Below are positions 45,172-54,627 of a stretch of DNA of 64,000 bases, in pieces. The translations under genes were made by a program, and so were the position numbers. The stretch is from Belnapia moabensis DSM 16746 (GTDB taxonomy: Bacteria > Pseudomonadota > Alphaproteobacteria > Acetobacterales > Acetobacteraceae): contig NZ_JQKB01000023.1 of the NCBI RefSeq assembly GCF_000745835.1, forward strand, positions 25,598-89,597. The letters run 5' to 3'. How positions within the stretch are numbered: position 1 is the stretch's first letter; each line of letters begins with the position of its first letter. The notes under the pieces were generated by a model, which was given only the letters and a program-made list of their open reading frames with translations, was not told the origin of the DNA and made no database searches.

Positions 45172-46605
45172 ATGTCCGTCACGCTCATCCGCAATGCGGA
45201 TATCGTCCTGGCCTGGGACGAGGCCCGCAAGCAGCATGTCTACATGCCGAATGCCGACCTCGCCTATGAGGATGGCAGGGTGCTCTTCGTCGGCCGCGAC
45301 TATGCGGGGCCGGTGCATGAGACGATCAGCGGCTCCGGCATGATGGTGATGCCGGGGCTGGTGAACATCCACTCGCACCCGTCTTCCGAGCCGATGAACA
45401 AGGGCTTCACCGACGAGGTGGGGACGCCGGGCCTCTACAATTCCTCGCTCTACGAGTACCTGCCGATCTTCCGTCCCGATCCCGGGGCGGTGCATAGCTG
45501 CGTGAAGGTGGCGCTGTCGGAGCTGCTGCTCTCGGGTGTCACCACCGTCGCCGATCTGTCGATGGCGCATCCGGGCTGGCTCGATCTGCTGGCGGAGAGC
45601 GGGATGCGGGTCTGCATCGCGCCGATGTTCCGCTCGGCTCGGTGGTTCACGAAGAACGGGCACGTCGTGGAGTATGAGTGGGACGCGGCGGCGGGCGAGA
45701 AGGCCATGGCGGAGGCCTTCACCCTGGTCGAGCGGGCGGAGCAGCATGAAAGCGGACGGCTCTTCGGCATGGCGGTGCCGGCGCAGATCGATACCTGCAC
45801 GCCGGAGCTGCTGAAGGATAGCCATGACGAGGCGCGGCGGCGCGGCATCTCCTGGCAGATCCATGCGGCGCAGTCGGTCTCCGAATTCCATGAGATCACG
45901 CGGCGGCATGGCTTCACGCCGATCGGCTGGCTGCATGAGCAGGGGCTGCTGGATGAGCGGGCGATCATCGGGCATGGCATCTTCCTCGACGATCATCCGA
46001 GCACGCCCTGGCATACGCGACGGGATCTCGAGATCCTTGCCGAGACGGGGACGACCGTCGCGCATTGCCCGACCGTCTTCGCGCGGCGGGGTATCACGCT
46101 GAAGCATCTCGGGCGGTACAAGCGCTCGGGCGTGAACATGGGGCTCGGGACGGATACCTATCCGCACAACATGCTCGATGAGATGCGGCTCGCGGCCTAT
46201 CTGGCGCGGACGCAGGCGACGGACCCACGGAGCATCTCGACCACCGAGTTGTTCGAGGCGGCGACCATCGGGGGCGCGAAGGCGCTGGGGCGCGAGGATA
46301 TCGGGCGGCTGGCGGCGGGGTGCCGGGCCGACTTCGTGCTGGTGGATGTGACGCATCCGCAGATGCGGCCGGCGCGGGACCCGGTGCGGAGCCTGATCTA
46401 TGCGGCGGGCGACCGGGCGCTGCGCGCGGTCTATGTCGATGGGCGGCAGGTGGTGAAGGATGGCGAGGTGCTGACGATGGACTACCCGGCCGCCGCCGCC
46501 GAGCTGCACGAGGCGCAGAAGCGCTGCGAGGCGGAGGTGCCGGAGCGCGACTGGGCGCATCGGCCGGCGGAGAAGATCGCGCCGCCGAGCTTCCTCTGGA
46601 CGTGA
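45172..46605 (+). CDS. Amidohydrolase (TrzA/AtzB/cytosine-deaminase-like group)
   Basis: A 477-residue zinc/iron hydrolase: HSHPSS (metal HxH-type start, [11 protein letters not shown]), [15 protein letters not shown] and MGLGTDTYP, with the catalytic Asp. The order and spacing are those of chlorohydrolase/deaminase enzymes such as AtzB/TrzA-like and 5-methylthioadenosine deaminase-like proteins. AGGGAAG precedes ATG 45172. It lies inside the ABC importer operon; the stop overlaps the ATPase GTG. A nitrogen-heterocycle or aminoheterocyclic substrate is a reasonable guess, not proven. Confidence 0.88.
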   Translation: MSVTLIRNADIVLAWDEARKQHVYMPNADLAYEDGRVLFVGRDYAGPVHETISGSGMMVMPGLVNIHSHPSSEPMNKGFTDEVGTPGLYNSSLYEYLPIFRPDPGAVHSCVKVALSELLLSGVTTVADLSMAHPGWLDLLAESGMRVCIAPMFRSARWFTKNGHVVEYEWDAAAGEKAMAEAFTLVERAEQHESGRLFGMAVPAQIDTCTPELLKDSHDEARRRGISWQIHAAQSVSEFHEITRRHGFTPIGWLHEQGLLDERAIIGHGIFLDDHPSTPWHTRRDLEILAETGTTVAHCPTVFARRGITLKHLGRYKRSGVNMGLGTDTYPHNMLDEMRLAAYLARTQATDPRSISTTELFEAATIGGAKALGREDIGRLAAGCRADFVLVDVTHPQMRPARDPVRSLIYAAGDRALRAVYVDGRQVVKDGEVLTMDYPAAAAELHEAQKRCEAEVPERDWAHRPAEKIAPPSFLWT

Positions 46606-47570
46606 GCGGGGAGGCAATCCTTCGCATCGAGGGGCTGCGGACGCGCTTCGGGGCGGCCGCAGCGGTCGATGGCGTCGATCTGGAGCTGGAGCGGGGTAGG
46701 ACGCTCGGCATCGTCGGCGAGAGCGGCTGCGGCAAGTCGGTGCTGTCGCTCTCGGTGATGGGGCTGGTGCCGAGGCCGGGGCGTGTCGCCGAGGGCAAAG
46801 TGGTGCTGGAAGGGAGGGATTTGCTGACGCTTCCGGCCGCCGAGATGCGGCGGGTGCGGGGCGGGCAGGTGGCGATGATCTTCCAGGAGCCGATGACCTC
46901 GCTCAATCCGGTGCACAGCATCGGCGCGCAGATCGTCGAGGCGATGCGGGCGCATGAGCCGGGGGCGAGGGATCTGCGCGGGAGGGCGATCGAGGCGTTG
47001 CGGCGGGTGCGGATTCCGTCGCCGGAACGGCGCTTCGAGGAATATCCGCACCAGCTCTCGGGCGGGATGCGGCAGCGGGTGATGATCGCCATGGCGCTGG
47101 CCTGCAATCCGCGGGTGCTGATCGCCGACGAGCCGACGACGGCGCTCGATGTCACCGTGCAGGCGCAGATCCTCGACCTGTTGCGGGAGCTGCAGGCGGA
47201 GACGGGGATGGCGATCATCCTCATCACGCACGACCTCGGCGTGGTGGCCGAGATGGCGGATGAGGTGGCGGTGATGTATGCGGGGCGCGTGGTGGAGCGG
47301 GCGCCGGTGGCGGCGGTGTTCGACGATCCGCAGCATCCCTATACGATCGGGCTGTTGGGCTCGGTGCCAAGGCTCGATGAGGATCGGGAGCGGCTGCTGG
47401 CCATCGAGGGGAGCGTGCCGCCGCCTTTCGCCCTGCCGCCGGGGTGCCGGTTCGCGCCACGCTGTCCGTTCGCTGTTGCGGCGTGCCGGGAAGGAATGCC
47501 GGCCTTGCGGGACATCGGGGTGGCGCATCGCGTCGCCTGCATCCGGGCGCCGGTGGAGTTGGCGGCGTGA
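46602..47570 (+). CDS. ABC transporter ATP-binding protein (DppD type)
   Basis: A 322-residue ATPase: Walker [10 protein letters not shown]-loop [11 protein letters not shown], signature [15 protein letters not shown] and Walker [13 protein letters not shown], followed by the C-terminal oligopeptide-ABC tail with the Cys-containing [17 protein letters not shown] that in DppD/DppF holds an iron-sulfur cluster. The GTG start overlaps the amidohydrolase stop (GTGA) and the stop overlaps the DppF-like ATG (TGATG). Confidence 0.94.
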   Translation: MSGEAILRIEGLRTRFGAAAAVDGVDLELERGRTLGIVGESGCGKSVLSLSVMGLVPRPGRVAEGKVVLEGRDLLTLPAAEMRRVRGGQVAMIFQEPMTSLNPVHSIGAQIVEAMRAHEPGARDLRGRAIEALRRVRIPSPERRFEEYPHQLSGGMRQRVMIAMALACNPRVLIADEPTTALDVTVQAQILDLLRELQAETGMAIILITHDLGVVAEMADEVAVMYAGRVVERAPVAAVFDDPQHPYTIGLLGSVPRLDEDRERLLAIEGSVPPPFALPPGCRFAPRCPFAVAACREGMPALRDIGVAHRVACIRAPVELAA

Positions 47571-48613
47571 TGGCGCCCTTGCTGGAGCTGGAAGGCGTCG
47601 CGCGGCATTGGCCGGTGAAGGGCGGTGTCGTCAGGGCGGTGGATGGGGTGTCCTTCACGCTCGCTCGGGGCGAGACGCTGGCGCTGGTCGGCGAGAGCGG
47701 GTGCGGGAAGTCCACCACCGCGCGGCTGGCGCTCAAGCTGATCGAGCCGAGTGCTGGGCGCGTCAGGATCGATGGGGCGGATATCACCGGGCTTTCCGGC
47801 GGGGCACTCAGGCGGATGCGGCGGCGGGCGCAGATCATCTTCCAGGATCCCTTCGCCAGCCTCAATCCGCGGCTCTCGGTGGGGGAGGCGATCGAGGAGC
47901 CGCTCATCGTCCATGGCATCGGCGACAAGGCCAGCCGGGCGGCGCGGGTGAGGGAGCTGCTGGGGCTGGTCGGGCTTGCCGAGTGGCAGGCGGGGCGGTT
48001 TCCGCACGAGTTCAGCGGCGGGCAGAGGCAGCGCATCGGCATCGCGCGGGCGCTGGCGGTGCAGCCGGAGCTGATCATCTGCGACGAGCCGGTCTCGGCA
48101 CTCGATGTCTCGATCCAGGCCCAGGTGGTCAACCTGCTGAAGGATCTGCAGGAGCGGTTCGGCCTCGCCTATCTCTTCATCGCGCATGACCTGGCGGTGG
48201 TGAAGCACATGGCGGACCGGGTGGCCGTCATGTATCTCGGGCGCATCGTGGAGGTGGCGGAGACGCGGCGGTTGTTCGCCGACCCGCGGCATCCCTATAC
48301 GCGGGCGTTGCTGGCGGCGATTCCGCGGCCCGATCCGCGCCGAAGGGGGATGGTGACGCCGCTTGGGGGGGATGTGCCGAGCCCGCTCAATCCGCCGCCG
48401 GGCTGCCGCTTCCATACGCGTTGCCCGCTGGCGCAGGCGGTCTGCCGGGAGGTGGAGCCGCCGGCGCTGGAGGTGGCGCCGGGGCATCGGAGCGCCTGCC
48501 ACTTCGCGGCCGAGTTGCCGGTGGTGGAGAGGGTGGCGGAGGGCGGGCTGTCGCCGGTTGCGGCGCGGCGCCTCGCCCTGTTCGGTCAGTCGGCGCCGAG
48601 CACCTTGACGTAG
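47570..48613 (+). CDS. ABC transporter ATP-binding protein (DppF type)
   Basis: A 347-residue ATPase, the second of the heteromeric pair: Walker [21 protein letters not shown], signature [15 protein letters not shown] and Walker [13 protein letters not shown]. The C-terminal [15 protein letters not shown] tail is the oligopeptide-ABC feature. The ATG overlaps the DppD-like stop. Its 3' end overlaps the convergent phaC by 28 bases. Confidence 0.94.
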   Translation: MAPLLELEGVARHWPVKGGVVRAVDGVSFTLARGETLALVGESGCGKSTTARLALKLIEPSAGRVRIDGADITGLSGGALRRMRRRAQIIFQDPFASLNPRLSVGEAIEEPLIVHGIGDKASRAARVRELLGLVGLAEWQAGRFPHEFSGGQRQRIGIARALAVQPELIICDEPVSALDVSIQAQVVNLLKDLQERFGLAYLFIAHDLAVVKHMADRVAVMYLGRIVEVAETRRLFADPRHPYTRALLAAIPRPDPRRRGMVTPLGGDVPSPLNPPPGCRFHTRCPLAQAVCREVEPPALEVAPGHRSACHFAAELPVVERVAEGGLSPVAARRLALFGQSAPSTLT

Positions 48614-50397
48614 CTGCCGGGCGCGTCCTCGAGCGCCGGCAAGGCGCCGGAGCCGGGGATGCGGGCGGGGACCTGCTCCTTCGCTCCCTTGTCCTGGGCG
48701 GTGATCCAGCGATGCCAGTCGGGCCACCAGGAGCCGGCGAGCTCGGTCGCGGTCTCGAACCATTGCTCGGGATCGGGCGGCAGGCTGTCGTTCACCCAGT
48801 GGCTGTACTTGCCGCTGCCGGGCGGGTTGACGATGCCGGCGATATGGCCCGAGGCGGCGAGGACGAAGCGGATCGGGCCGGTGTAGAGCTGGGTCGCGCG
48901 ATAGGTGCTCTTCCACGGCGCGATGTGGTCCTCGCGCGTCGAGATCATGTAGCTCGGCGTCTTGATCTTGCGGAGGTCGATCTTGACGCCGAGCAGCTCG
49001 ATGCCGCCGGGCTTCGCCAGGTCGTTCGCCTGGTACATGCGGCGGAGATAGAAGCTGTGCATCCTCGCCGGCATCCGCGTGGAATCGTCGTTCCAGTAGA
49101 GCAGGTCGAAGGGAAAGGGCTCCTGGCCGAGCAGGTAGTTGTTGACGACGAAGGACCAGATCAGGTCGTTGGCGCGAAGCATGTTAAAGGTCGTCGCCAT
49201 CTCGCGGCCTTCGAGATAGCCGCGCTGCTGCATCTTTTCCTCGAGGCCGCGGAGCTGCTCCTCGTCGATGAAGACGGAGAGTTCGCCCGCTTCCTCGAAG
49301 TCGGTCATGGTGACGAAGTAGGTGGCGGTCTTGATGCGGGTGTCGCGCTTGGCCGCCATATGGGCGAGCGTCGTCGCCAGCAGCGTGCCGCCGAGGCAGT
49401 AGCCGATGGCGTTGACCTGGCGCTCGCCGGTCGCCTGCTCGATGGCGTCGAGCGCGGCGTAGACGCCCTCGCGCATGTAGTCGTCAAAGCCCTTCTCGGC
49501 GAGGTGCTCGTCCGGGTTCACCCAGGAGACGACGAAGACGGTGTGGCCCTGGTCCGTCGCCCATTTGACGAAGGAGTTCTTCGGGCGGAGGTCGAGGATG
49601 TAGAATTTGTTGATCCAGGGCGGGAAGATGACGAGCGGGCGCCGCAGCACCGTCTCGGTCGTCGGCGCGTACTGGATGAGCTGCATCAGGTCGTTCTGGT
49701 AGACGACCTTGCCAGGCGTGACGGCAATGTTCTCGCCGACGCGGAACTTGCTGTCATCCGTCATGCGGATGCGGAGCTTGCCCTTGCCGCGCTCAAGATC
49801 GGCGAGGAGGTGGGAAAGGCCCTTCAGCAGGTTCTCGCCGCCGGTCTCGGCCGTCTTGCGCAGCACCTCCGGGTTGGTGAGGAGGAAGTTGGAGGGACTC
49901 ATCGCATCGACGAATTGCCGCGTGTAGAAGTCGACCTTCTGCGCGGCCTTCTGGTCGAGCCCCTCGACGCTGCCGACGACCGTCTGGAAGTAGCGGGCGG
50001 AGAGCAGGTAGGACTGCTTGATGAAGTCGAAGACCTCGTTCTCGCGCCAGGCCTCGTCCTTGAAGCGGCGGTCCTTCGGGTCCTCGGCGATGACGGGGGC
50101 GGCGGCCTCGCCCAGCATGCGGCGGGCGGTGTTCTGCCAGAGGGTCAGGTAGTCCTGCCAGAAGCCGAGCTGGGCCTGGACGAGGCTGGCCGGATTAGCC
50201 ATCAGCCGCGTCGTCATTTCGAGGAAGGCGCCGCCGATGTTCAGCGGGTCCGGCACGGCGCCGCCATCCTGCTGGCGCTTGAGGAAGTCGGCGACGATCC
50301 GCTGGCCGCGCTCGGCGACCTCGGACATGGTGCGGGTGACCAGCGCCGGGTCGGGCAGCCGGAACTGATTGCTTTCGGTGATCTTTTCGTCGGCCAT
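48586..50397 (-). CDS. phaC: Class I poly(3-hydroxyalkanoate) synthase
   Basis: A 603-residue polymerase that makes PHB-type storage granules from 3-hydroxyacyl-CoA. The lipase-like box is GYCLGG with nucleophile Cys334. An Asp in REDHIAPW and a His in [11 protein letters not shown] complete the triad, and the [12 protein letters not shown] block follows. ATG 50397 is chosen with AGGA and AAGGG upstream. phaA/phaB and phasin genes are not adjacent. It is convergent with the ABC operon. The N-terminal PhaC_N domain (about 80-250) is intact. Confidence 0.95.
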   Translation of the reverse strand: MADEKITESNQFRLPDPALVTRTMSEVAERGQRIVADFLKRQQDGGAVPDPLNIGGAFLEMTTRLMANPASLVQAQLGFWQDYLTLWQNTARRMLGEAAAPVIAEDPKDRRFKDEAWRENEVFDFIKQSYLLSARYFQTVVGSVEGLDQKAAQKVDFYTRQFVDAMSPSNFLLTNPEVLRKTAETGGENLLKGLSHLLADLERGKGKLRIRMTDDSKFRVGENIAVTPGKVVYQNDLMQLIQYAPTTETVLRRPLVIFPPWINKFYILDLRPKNSFVKWATDQGHTVFVVSWVNPDEHLAEKGFDDYMREGVYAALDAIEQATGERQVNAIGYCLGGTLLATTLAHMAAKRDTRIKTATYFVTMTDFEEAGELSVFIDEEQLRGLEEKMQQRGYLEGREMATTFNMLRANDLIWSFVVNNYLLGQEPFPFDLLYWNDDSTRMPARMHSFYLRRMYQANDLAKPGGIELLGVKIDLRKIKTPSYMISTREDHIAPWKSTYRATQLYTGPIRFVLAASGHIAGIVNPPGSGKYSHWVNDSLPPDPEQWFETATELAGSWWPDWHRWITAQDKGAKEQVPARIPGSGALPALEDAPGSYVKVLGAD

Positions 50398-50429
50398 GGC
50401 GCATCCTAGCCCTTGGGGCCACACCATCC

Positions 50430-50452
50430 AACCCCGCTGCTGGCGCGGGGTT
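50430..50452. promoter_or_regulatory. Inverted repeat between phaC and the lipoprotein gene
   Basis: AACCCCGC (50430-50437), a 7-base loop and GCGGGGTT (50445-50452) form an 8-bp stem in the divergent 109-base gap. It may be a regulator site for phaC, such as for a PhaR-type protein, or a leader hairpin. No U tract follows. Confidence 0.3.
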
Positions 50453-50506
50453 GCTTCCCTGTCAACCGGTTCCAGGCTAGTTCTTCAGCCGGATGGAGGC
50501 CGGATG

Positions 50507-51019
50507 ATGCGGAGCGTGCGGGCGGGGGTGGTGCTGGTCCTGATGCTCGGCGGCTGCTCCGTGCCGAAGGATGTCAACCCGGTCGGGATCTATTGCAGGA
50601 TCTCGGGCGAGGCGGATGCGGACCGGCCGCCGCCGCCGGGGATGGACCGACCGCGGCCCAACCTCGCCAGCGTGCCGCCGCGGCCTGAGCGGCCGCCGCC
50701 GGAGGTGCGGGATGCCGTCTCCGCCGCGCTGGCCGCCGACCGGGAGCGGTCACGCGATGCGCTGGCGCCGCGCAACGAGCCGGCGCGGTTCGGGGCGGCC
50801 TCGCCGGGCGATCCGACGATCCCGGTCGCGCCGCCGCCGCGGGCCTCGCTGGCGGGGGCGCCCTCCGTGCCCTGGAGCGAGGGGGCGCCGCGGCGGCCCG
50901 GCCAGGCCGCGCCTGTGGTGCCGGAGGAGCCGGCGGCGCCGCCCATGGTGCCCGACCTGGCGCCGGCGCCGCCGCCGCCGGACCTGCTCGGCGCGCCGCC
51001 ACCGCCGCCGCGGCTCTGA
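50507..51019 (+). CDS. Proline-rich lipoprotein, hypothetical
   Basis: A 170-residue product with a lipoprotein signal (hydrophobic VRAGVVLVLMLGGC, Cys acylated after LGG) followed by a short structured piece (VNPVGIYCRISG) and then a very Pro-rich, low-complexity tail. GGAGG lies seven bases before ATG 50507; an ATG three bases earlier is also possible. The tail probably extends into the periplasm or binds peptidoglycan-associated partners. No family recognised. High Pro/Ala content makes other frames open, but the ribosome site and lipobox support this one. Confidence 0.72.
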   Translation: MRSVRAGVVLVLMLGGCSVPKDVNPVGIYCRISGEADADRPPPPGMDRPRPNLASVPPRPERPPPEVRDAVSAALAADRERSRDALAPRNEPARFGAASPGDPTIPVAPPPRASLAGAPSVPWSEGAPRRPGQAAPVVPEEPAAPPMVPDLAPAPPPPDLLGAPPPPPRL

Positions 51020-51108
51020 TCCTCGCCGGGAGCCTCGCGGGCGCGGACGCAAACGGCTATAGGGGCGGACCGGGTGGCTGTAAGGCCCGGCTCAACCCCG
51101 ATCGGACC

Positions 51109-52335
51109 ATGTCGATGACCGAGGAATTCCACCGCATCCGCCGCCTGCCGCCCTATGTCTTCGCGGAAGTGAACGCCGCCAAGGCTCGGGCCCGAGCAGC
51201 CGCGGAGGACATCGTGGATCTCGGCATGGGCAACCCGGACAGCCCGACGCCGCCGCATATCGTCGCCAAGCTGGTCGAGGCGGTGCAGGACCCGCGGACG
51301 CATCGCTATTCCATGTCGAAGGGCATCCCGGGCCTGCGGAAGGCGCTGGCGGGCTACTACAAGCGGCGCTTCGGCGTCATCCTCGACCCGGAGCGGGAGG
51401 TAGTGGCGACGCTCGGCAGCAAGGAGGGGCTGGCGAACCTGGCGCAGGCGATCTCCTCGCCGGGCGATACGATCCTGGTGCCGAACCCGTCCTATCCGAT
51501 CCATCAGTTCGGCTTCATCATCGCTGGCGCTTCCGTCCGCAGCCTGCCCTGCACACCGGATGACGAGATGCTGGCGGCGATCGACCGGGCCGTCAGGCAT
51601 TCGGTGCCGAAGCCGACGGCGGTGATTGTCAATTTCCCGTCCAATCCGACGGCGCATCTGGCGAGCATCGAATTCTACCGCGACCTCGTGGCGCTCTGCC
51701 GGCGGCACGAGTTGTTCATCCTCTCCGACCTCGCCTATGCGGAGCTGTATTTCGGCGATACGCCGCCGCCTTCCGTGCTGGAGGTTGAGGGGGCGAAGGA
51801 GGTGACGGTGGAGTTCACCTCGCTGTCGAAGACCTACAACATGCCGGGCTGGCGGATGGGCTTCGCGGCCGGCAACGAGCGGCTGATCGAGGCGCTGACG
51901 CGGGTGAAGTCCTATCTGGACTATGGGGCCTTCGCGCCGATCCAGATCGCGGCGACGGCGGCGCTGAACGGGCCGCAGGATACCGTCGCCGAGATGCGGC
52001 GGCTCTACCGCGAACGGCGCGACCTGCTGGTGAAGGGGCTGCGGCAGGCGGGGTGGGAGACGCCCTCGCCGGAGGGCTCGATGTTCCTTTGGGCGCCGAT
52101 CCCGGAGAAGTTCCGCCATCTGGGCAGCGTCGAGTTCAGCAAGCTGCTGCTGGCGCGGGCGAAGGTGGCGGTCGCGCCGGGCCTCGGCTTCGGCGAGCAT
52201 GGCGACGGGCATGTGCGCATCGCCCTCGTCGAGAACAACCAGCGCATCCGGCAGGCGCTGCGGGGCATCCGCAGCTTCCTCCAGGGCGACAACCTCGGGC
52301 CGGTGGCCGTGGAGAAGGAGCAGGTTTCGGCATGA
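51109..52335 (+). CDS. PLP-dependent aminotransferase, class I/II (AlaC/DapL-like)
   Basis: A 408-residue fold-type I aminotransferase. The PLP-binding lysine is Lys241 in SLSKTYNMPGWRMGF. Also seen are VNFPSNPTAHL, YPIHQFGF and the substrate-binding Arg block near HVRIALVEN. It resembles alanine-forming AlaC and LL-diaminopimelate aminotransferase-like enzymes. Starts at ATG 51109, with another ATG two codons later. Its stop overlaps the hom start (ATGA), so it feeds the aspartate-family pathway or balances its amino groups. Confidence 0.9.
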   Translation: MSMTEEFHRIRRLPPYVFAEVNAAKARARAAAEDIVDLGMGNPDSPTPPHIVAKLVEAVQDPRTHRYSMSKGIPGLRKALAGYYKRRFGVILDPEREVVATLGSKEGLANLAQAISSPGDTILVPNPSYPIHQFGFIIAGASVRSLPCTPDDEMLAAIDRAVRHSVPKPTAVIVNFPSNPTAHLASIEFYRDLVALCRRHELFILSDLAYAELYFGDTPPPSVLEVEGAKEVTVEFTSLSKTYNMPGWRMGFAAGNERLIEALTRVKSYLDYGAFAPIQIAATAALNGPQDTVAEMRRLYRERRDLLVKGLRQAGWETPSPEGSMFLWAPIPEKFRHLGSVEFSKLLLARAKVAVAPGLGFGEHGDGHVRIALVENNQRIRQALRGIRSFLQGDNLGPVAVEKEQVSA

Positions 52336-53615
52336 GCAAGCCTCTCTCCATTGGCGTCGCAGGGCTGGGGACGGTCGGCGCGGGCGTGCTCAAGCTGCTC
52401 GCGGAGAACGGCGATATCGTCGCGGCGCGGGCGGGGCGGCCGGTGACAGTCGGCGCCGTCTCGGCGCGGACCAAGGGGCGGGACCGGGGCGTCGCGCTCG
52501 ATGGGCTGCGCTGGCATGACGACCCGGTGGCGCTCGCCGCCGATCCGGGCGTGGATGTCGTCGTCGAGCTGATCGGCGGAAGCGATGGACCGGCGCGTGC
52601 CCTTGTCGAGGCGGCGCTCGCGGCGGGCAAGCCTGTCGTCACCGCCAACAAGGCGCTGCTCGCGGTGCATGGCGCGGCGATCGCCGAGATGGCGGAGGCA
52701 CGCGGCGTGCCGCTGGCCTTCGAGGCGGCGGTCGCGGGCGGCATCCCGGCGATCAAGGGGCTGCGCGAAGGGCTGGCGGCCAATCGGCTGAAGCGCGTGG
52801 CGGGCATCCTTAACGGCACCTGCAACTACATCCTCACCACCATGCGCGAGCAGGGCAGGGAATTCGGGGATGTGCTGGAGGAGGCGCAGGCGCTCGGTTA
52901 TGCGGAGGCCGACCCCTCCTTCGACATCGATGGCGTCGATGCGGCGCATAAGCTGGCGATCCTGGCGGCGCTGGCCTTCGGACGGCCGGTGGATTTCGGC
53001 GCGGTGCATGTCGAGGGCATCCGCGAGGTTACGGCGATGGACATCGCCTTCGCCGGCGAGCTTGGGTACCGGATCAAGCTGCTCGGCATCGCGGGGCGGG
53101 ATGAGGCAGGGATCTCGGCCAGGGTGCATCCCTGCATGGTGCCGGTGGCCGCGCCGATCGCGCGGGTGGATGGCGTGTTCAACGCCGTCGTCGCCGAGGG
53201 GGATTTCGTCGGGCGGGTGATGCTCGAGGGGCGTGGGGCGGGGGCGGGGCCGACGGCGAGCGCCGTGGTCGCCGACCTGATCGACATCGCGCGCGGGCGG
53301 CATACGCCGGTCTGGGGCGGGGCGCTCGATGCGGCGCCGGCGGTGGCGATGGAGCGGCATCGCGGGGCCTATTACCTGCGGCTGATGGTGCTCGACCGGC
53401 CGGGCGTCATCGCGGATGTGACTGGCATCCTGCGCGACCAGGCGATCAGTCTGGAATCGATGCTGCAACGCGGGCGGGCGCCGGGCGAGGCGGTGCCCGT
53501 CGTGCTCACCACGCATGATTGCGAGGAGGCGGCGATGCGGGCCGCCCTCGACCGGATTGCCGGGCTGGATGCGGTGCTGGAGAAGCCGGCGCTCATCCGC
53601 ATCGAGGCACTGTAA
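52332..53615 (+). CDS. hom: Homoserine dehydrogenase
   Basis: A 427-residue enzyme reducing aspartate semialdehyde to homoserine for threonine and methionine synthesis. The Rossmann GVAGLGTVG is at 8-16, VTANKALLAVHG follows, and the catalytic block is GILNGTCNYILTTM with downstream Lys and Asp residues in ADPSFDIDGVDAAHKLAIL. A C-terminal ACT domain (about 345-425, LRLMVLDRPGVIADVTGIL) should give feedback control by threonine. The ATG overlaps the aminotransferase stop and glpX follows 18 bases later. Confidence 0.96.
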   Translation: MSKPLSIGVAGLGTVGAGVLKLLAENGDIVAARAGRPVTVGAVSARTKGRDRGVALDGLRWHDDPVALAADPGVDVVVELIGGSDGPARALVEAALAAGKPVVTANKALLAVHGAAIAEMAEARGVPLAFEAAVAGGIPAIKGLREGLAANRLKRVAGILNGTCNYILTTMREQGREFGDVLEEAQALGYAEADPSFDIDGVDAAHKLAILAALAFGRPVDFGAVHVEGIREVTAMDIAFAGELGYRIKLLGIAGRDEAGISARVHPCMVPVAAPIARVDGVFNAVVAEGDFVGRVMLEGRGAGAGPTASAVVADLIDIARGRHTPVWGGALDAAPAVAMERHRGAYYLRLMVLDRPGVIADVTGILRDQAISLESMLQRGRAPGEAVPVVLTTHDCEEAAMRAALDRIAGLDAVLEKPALIRIEAL

Positions 53616-53633
53616 GGGACAAGGGAGAAGAGC

Positions 53634-54623
53634 ATGTCTGCGGCCACACTCGGCAAGGTCGTCGACCGCAACCTGGCGCTGGAGCTGGTGCGGGTGACGG
53701 AAGCGGGCGCCATCGCCGCCTCTCAATGGATCGGGCGCGGGGACAAGAACTCCGCGGACGGCGCGGCGGTGGATGCGATGCGGCGGGCCTTCGACACCGT
53801 CGCCATCACCGGCACCGTGGTGATCGGCGAGGGCGAGATGGACGAGGCGCCGATGCTCTATATCGGCGAGAAGATCGGGCTCGGTGGGCCGGAGGTGGAT
53901 ATCGCCGTCGATCCGCTGGAAGGGACCTCGATCACGGCGAAGGGCGGGCCGAATGCCATCGCCACGCTGGCGCTCGCCGAGAAGGGCGGGTTCCTGCATG
54001 CGCCCGACATCTACATGGACAAGATCGCCATCGGGCCGGGCTTCCCCGAAGGGCTGGTCGATCTCGATGCCTCGGTCGAGGAGAACCTGCGGGCGCTGGC
54101 GAGGGCCAAGAAGTGCGAGGTGGGGGACCTGATGGTCTGCACGCTCGACCGCGACCGGCACAAGGCGATGATCAAGGCCTGCCGGGCCGTCGGGGCGCGC
54201 ATCACGCTGCTCGGCGACGGTGATGTGTCGGGCGTCATTGCGGTGAGCCAGCCGGAGACGGGGATCGACATCTATATCGGCTCGGGCGGTGCGCCCGAGG
54301 GCGTGCTTGCGGCCGCGGCGCTGCGCTGCATCGGCGGGCAGCTGCAGGGGCGGCTGCTCTTCGAGAATGACGAGCAGGTGCAGCGGGCGCGCGGCATGGG
54401 CGTCACCGACCCACAGCGCAAGTACAGCGTCGAGGAGATGGCGCAGGGCGAGGTGATGTTCGCCGCGACCGGCGTCACCACCGGCCCGATGTTGCGCGGC
54501 GTGCGGCGGACGGCGCATGGCGCCATCACCCATTCCATGGTGATGCGCAGCAAGTCGGGCACGGTGCGCTATGTCGAGGGGCACCATAATTACGAGCGGA
54601 AGCCGCTGCCCTTCTTCGGTTGA
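53634..54623 (+). CDS. glpX: Class II fructose-1,6-bisphosphatase
   Basis: A 329-residue gluconeogenic enzyme that dephosphorylates fructose-1,6-bisphosphate. Motifs include GRGDKNSADGAAVDAMR, GEGEMDEAPMLYIGE, DPLEGTS (metal ligands) and IGSGGAPEGVLAAAALR. It has the GlpX type, not the FbpA type. AGGGAGA precedes ATG 53634. recJ starts four bases after its stop, so hom-glpX-recJ may form one transcript. Confidence 0.95.
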   Translation: MSAATLGKVVDRNLALELVRVTEAGAIAASQWIGRGDKNSADGAAVDAMRRAFDTVAITGTVVIGEGEMDEAPMLYIGEKIGLGGPEVDIAVDPLEGTSITAKGGPNAIATLALAEKGGFLHAPDIYMDKIAIGPGFPEGLVDLDASVEENLRALARAKKCEVGDLMVCTLDRDRHKAMIKACRAVGARITLLGDGDVSGVIAVSQPETGIDIYIGSGGAPEGVLAAAALRCIGGQLQGRLLFENDEQVQRARGMGVTDPQRKYSVEEMAQGEVMFAATGVTTGPMLRGVRRTAHGAITHSMVMRSKSGTVRYVEGHHNYERKPLPFFG

Positions 54624-54627
54624 GGTG

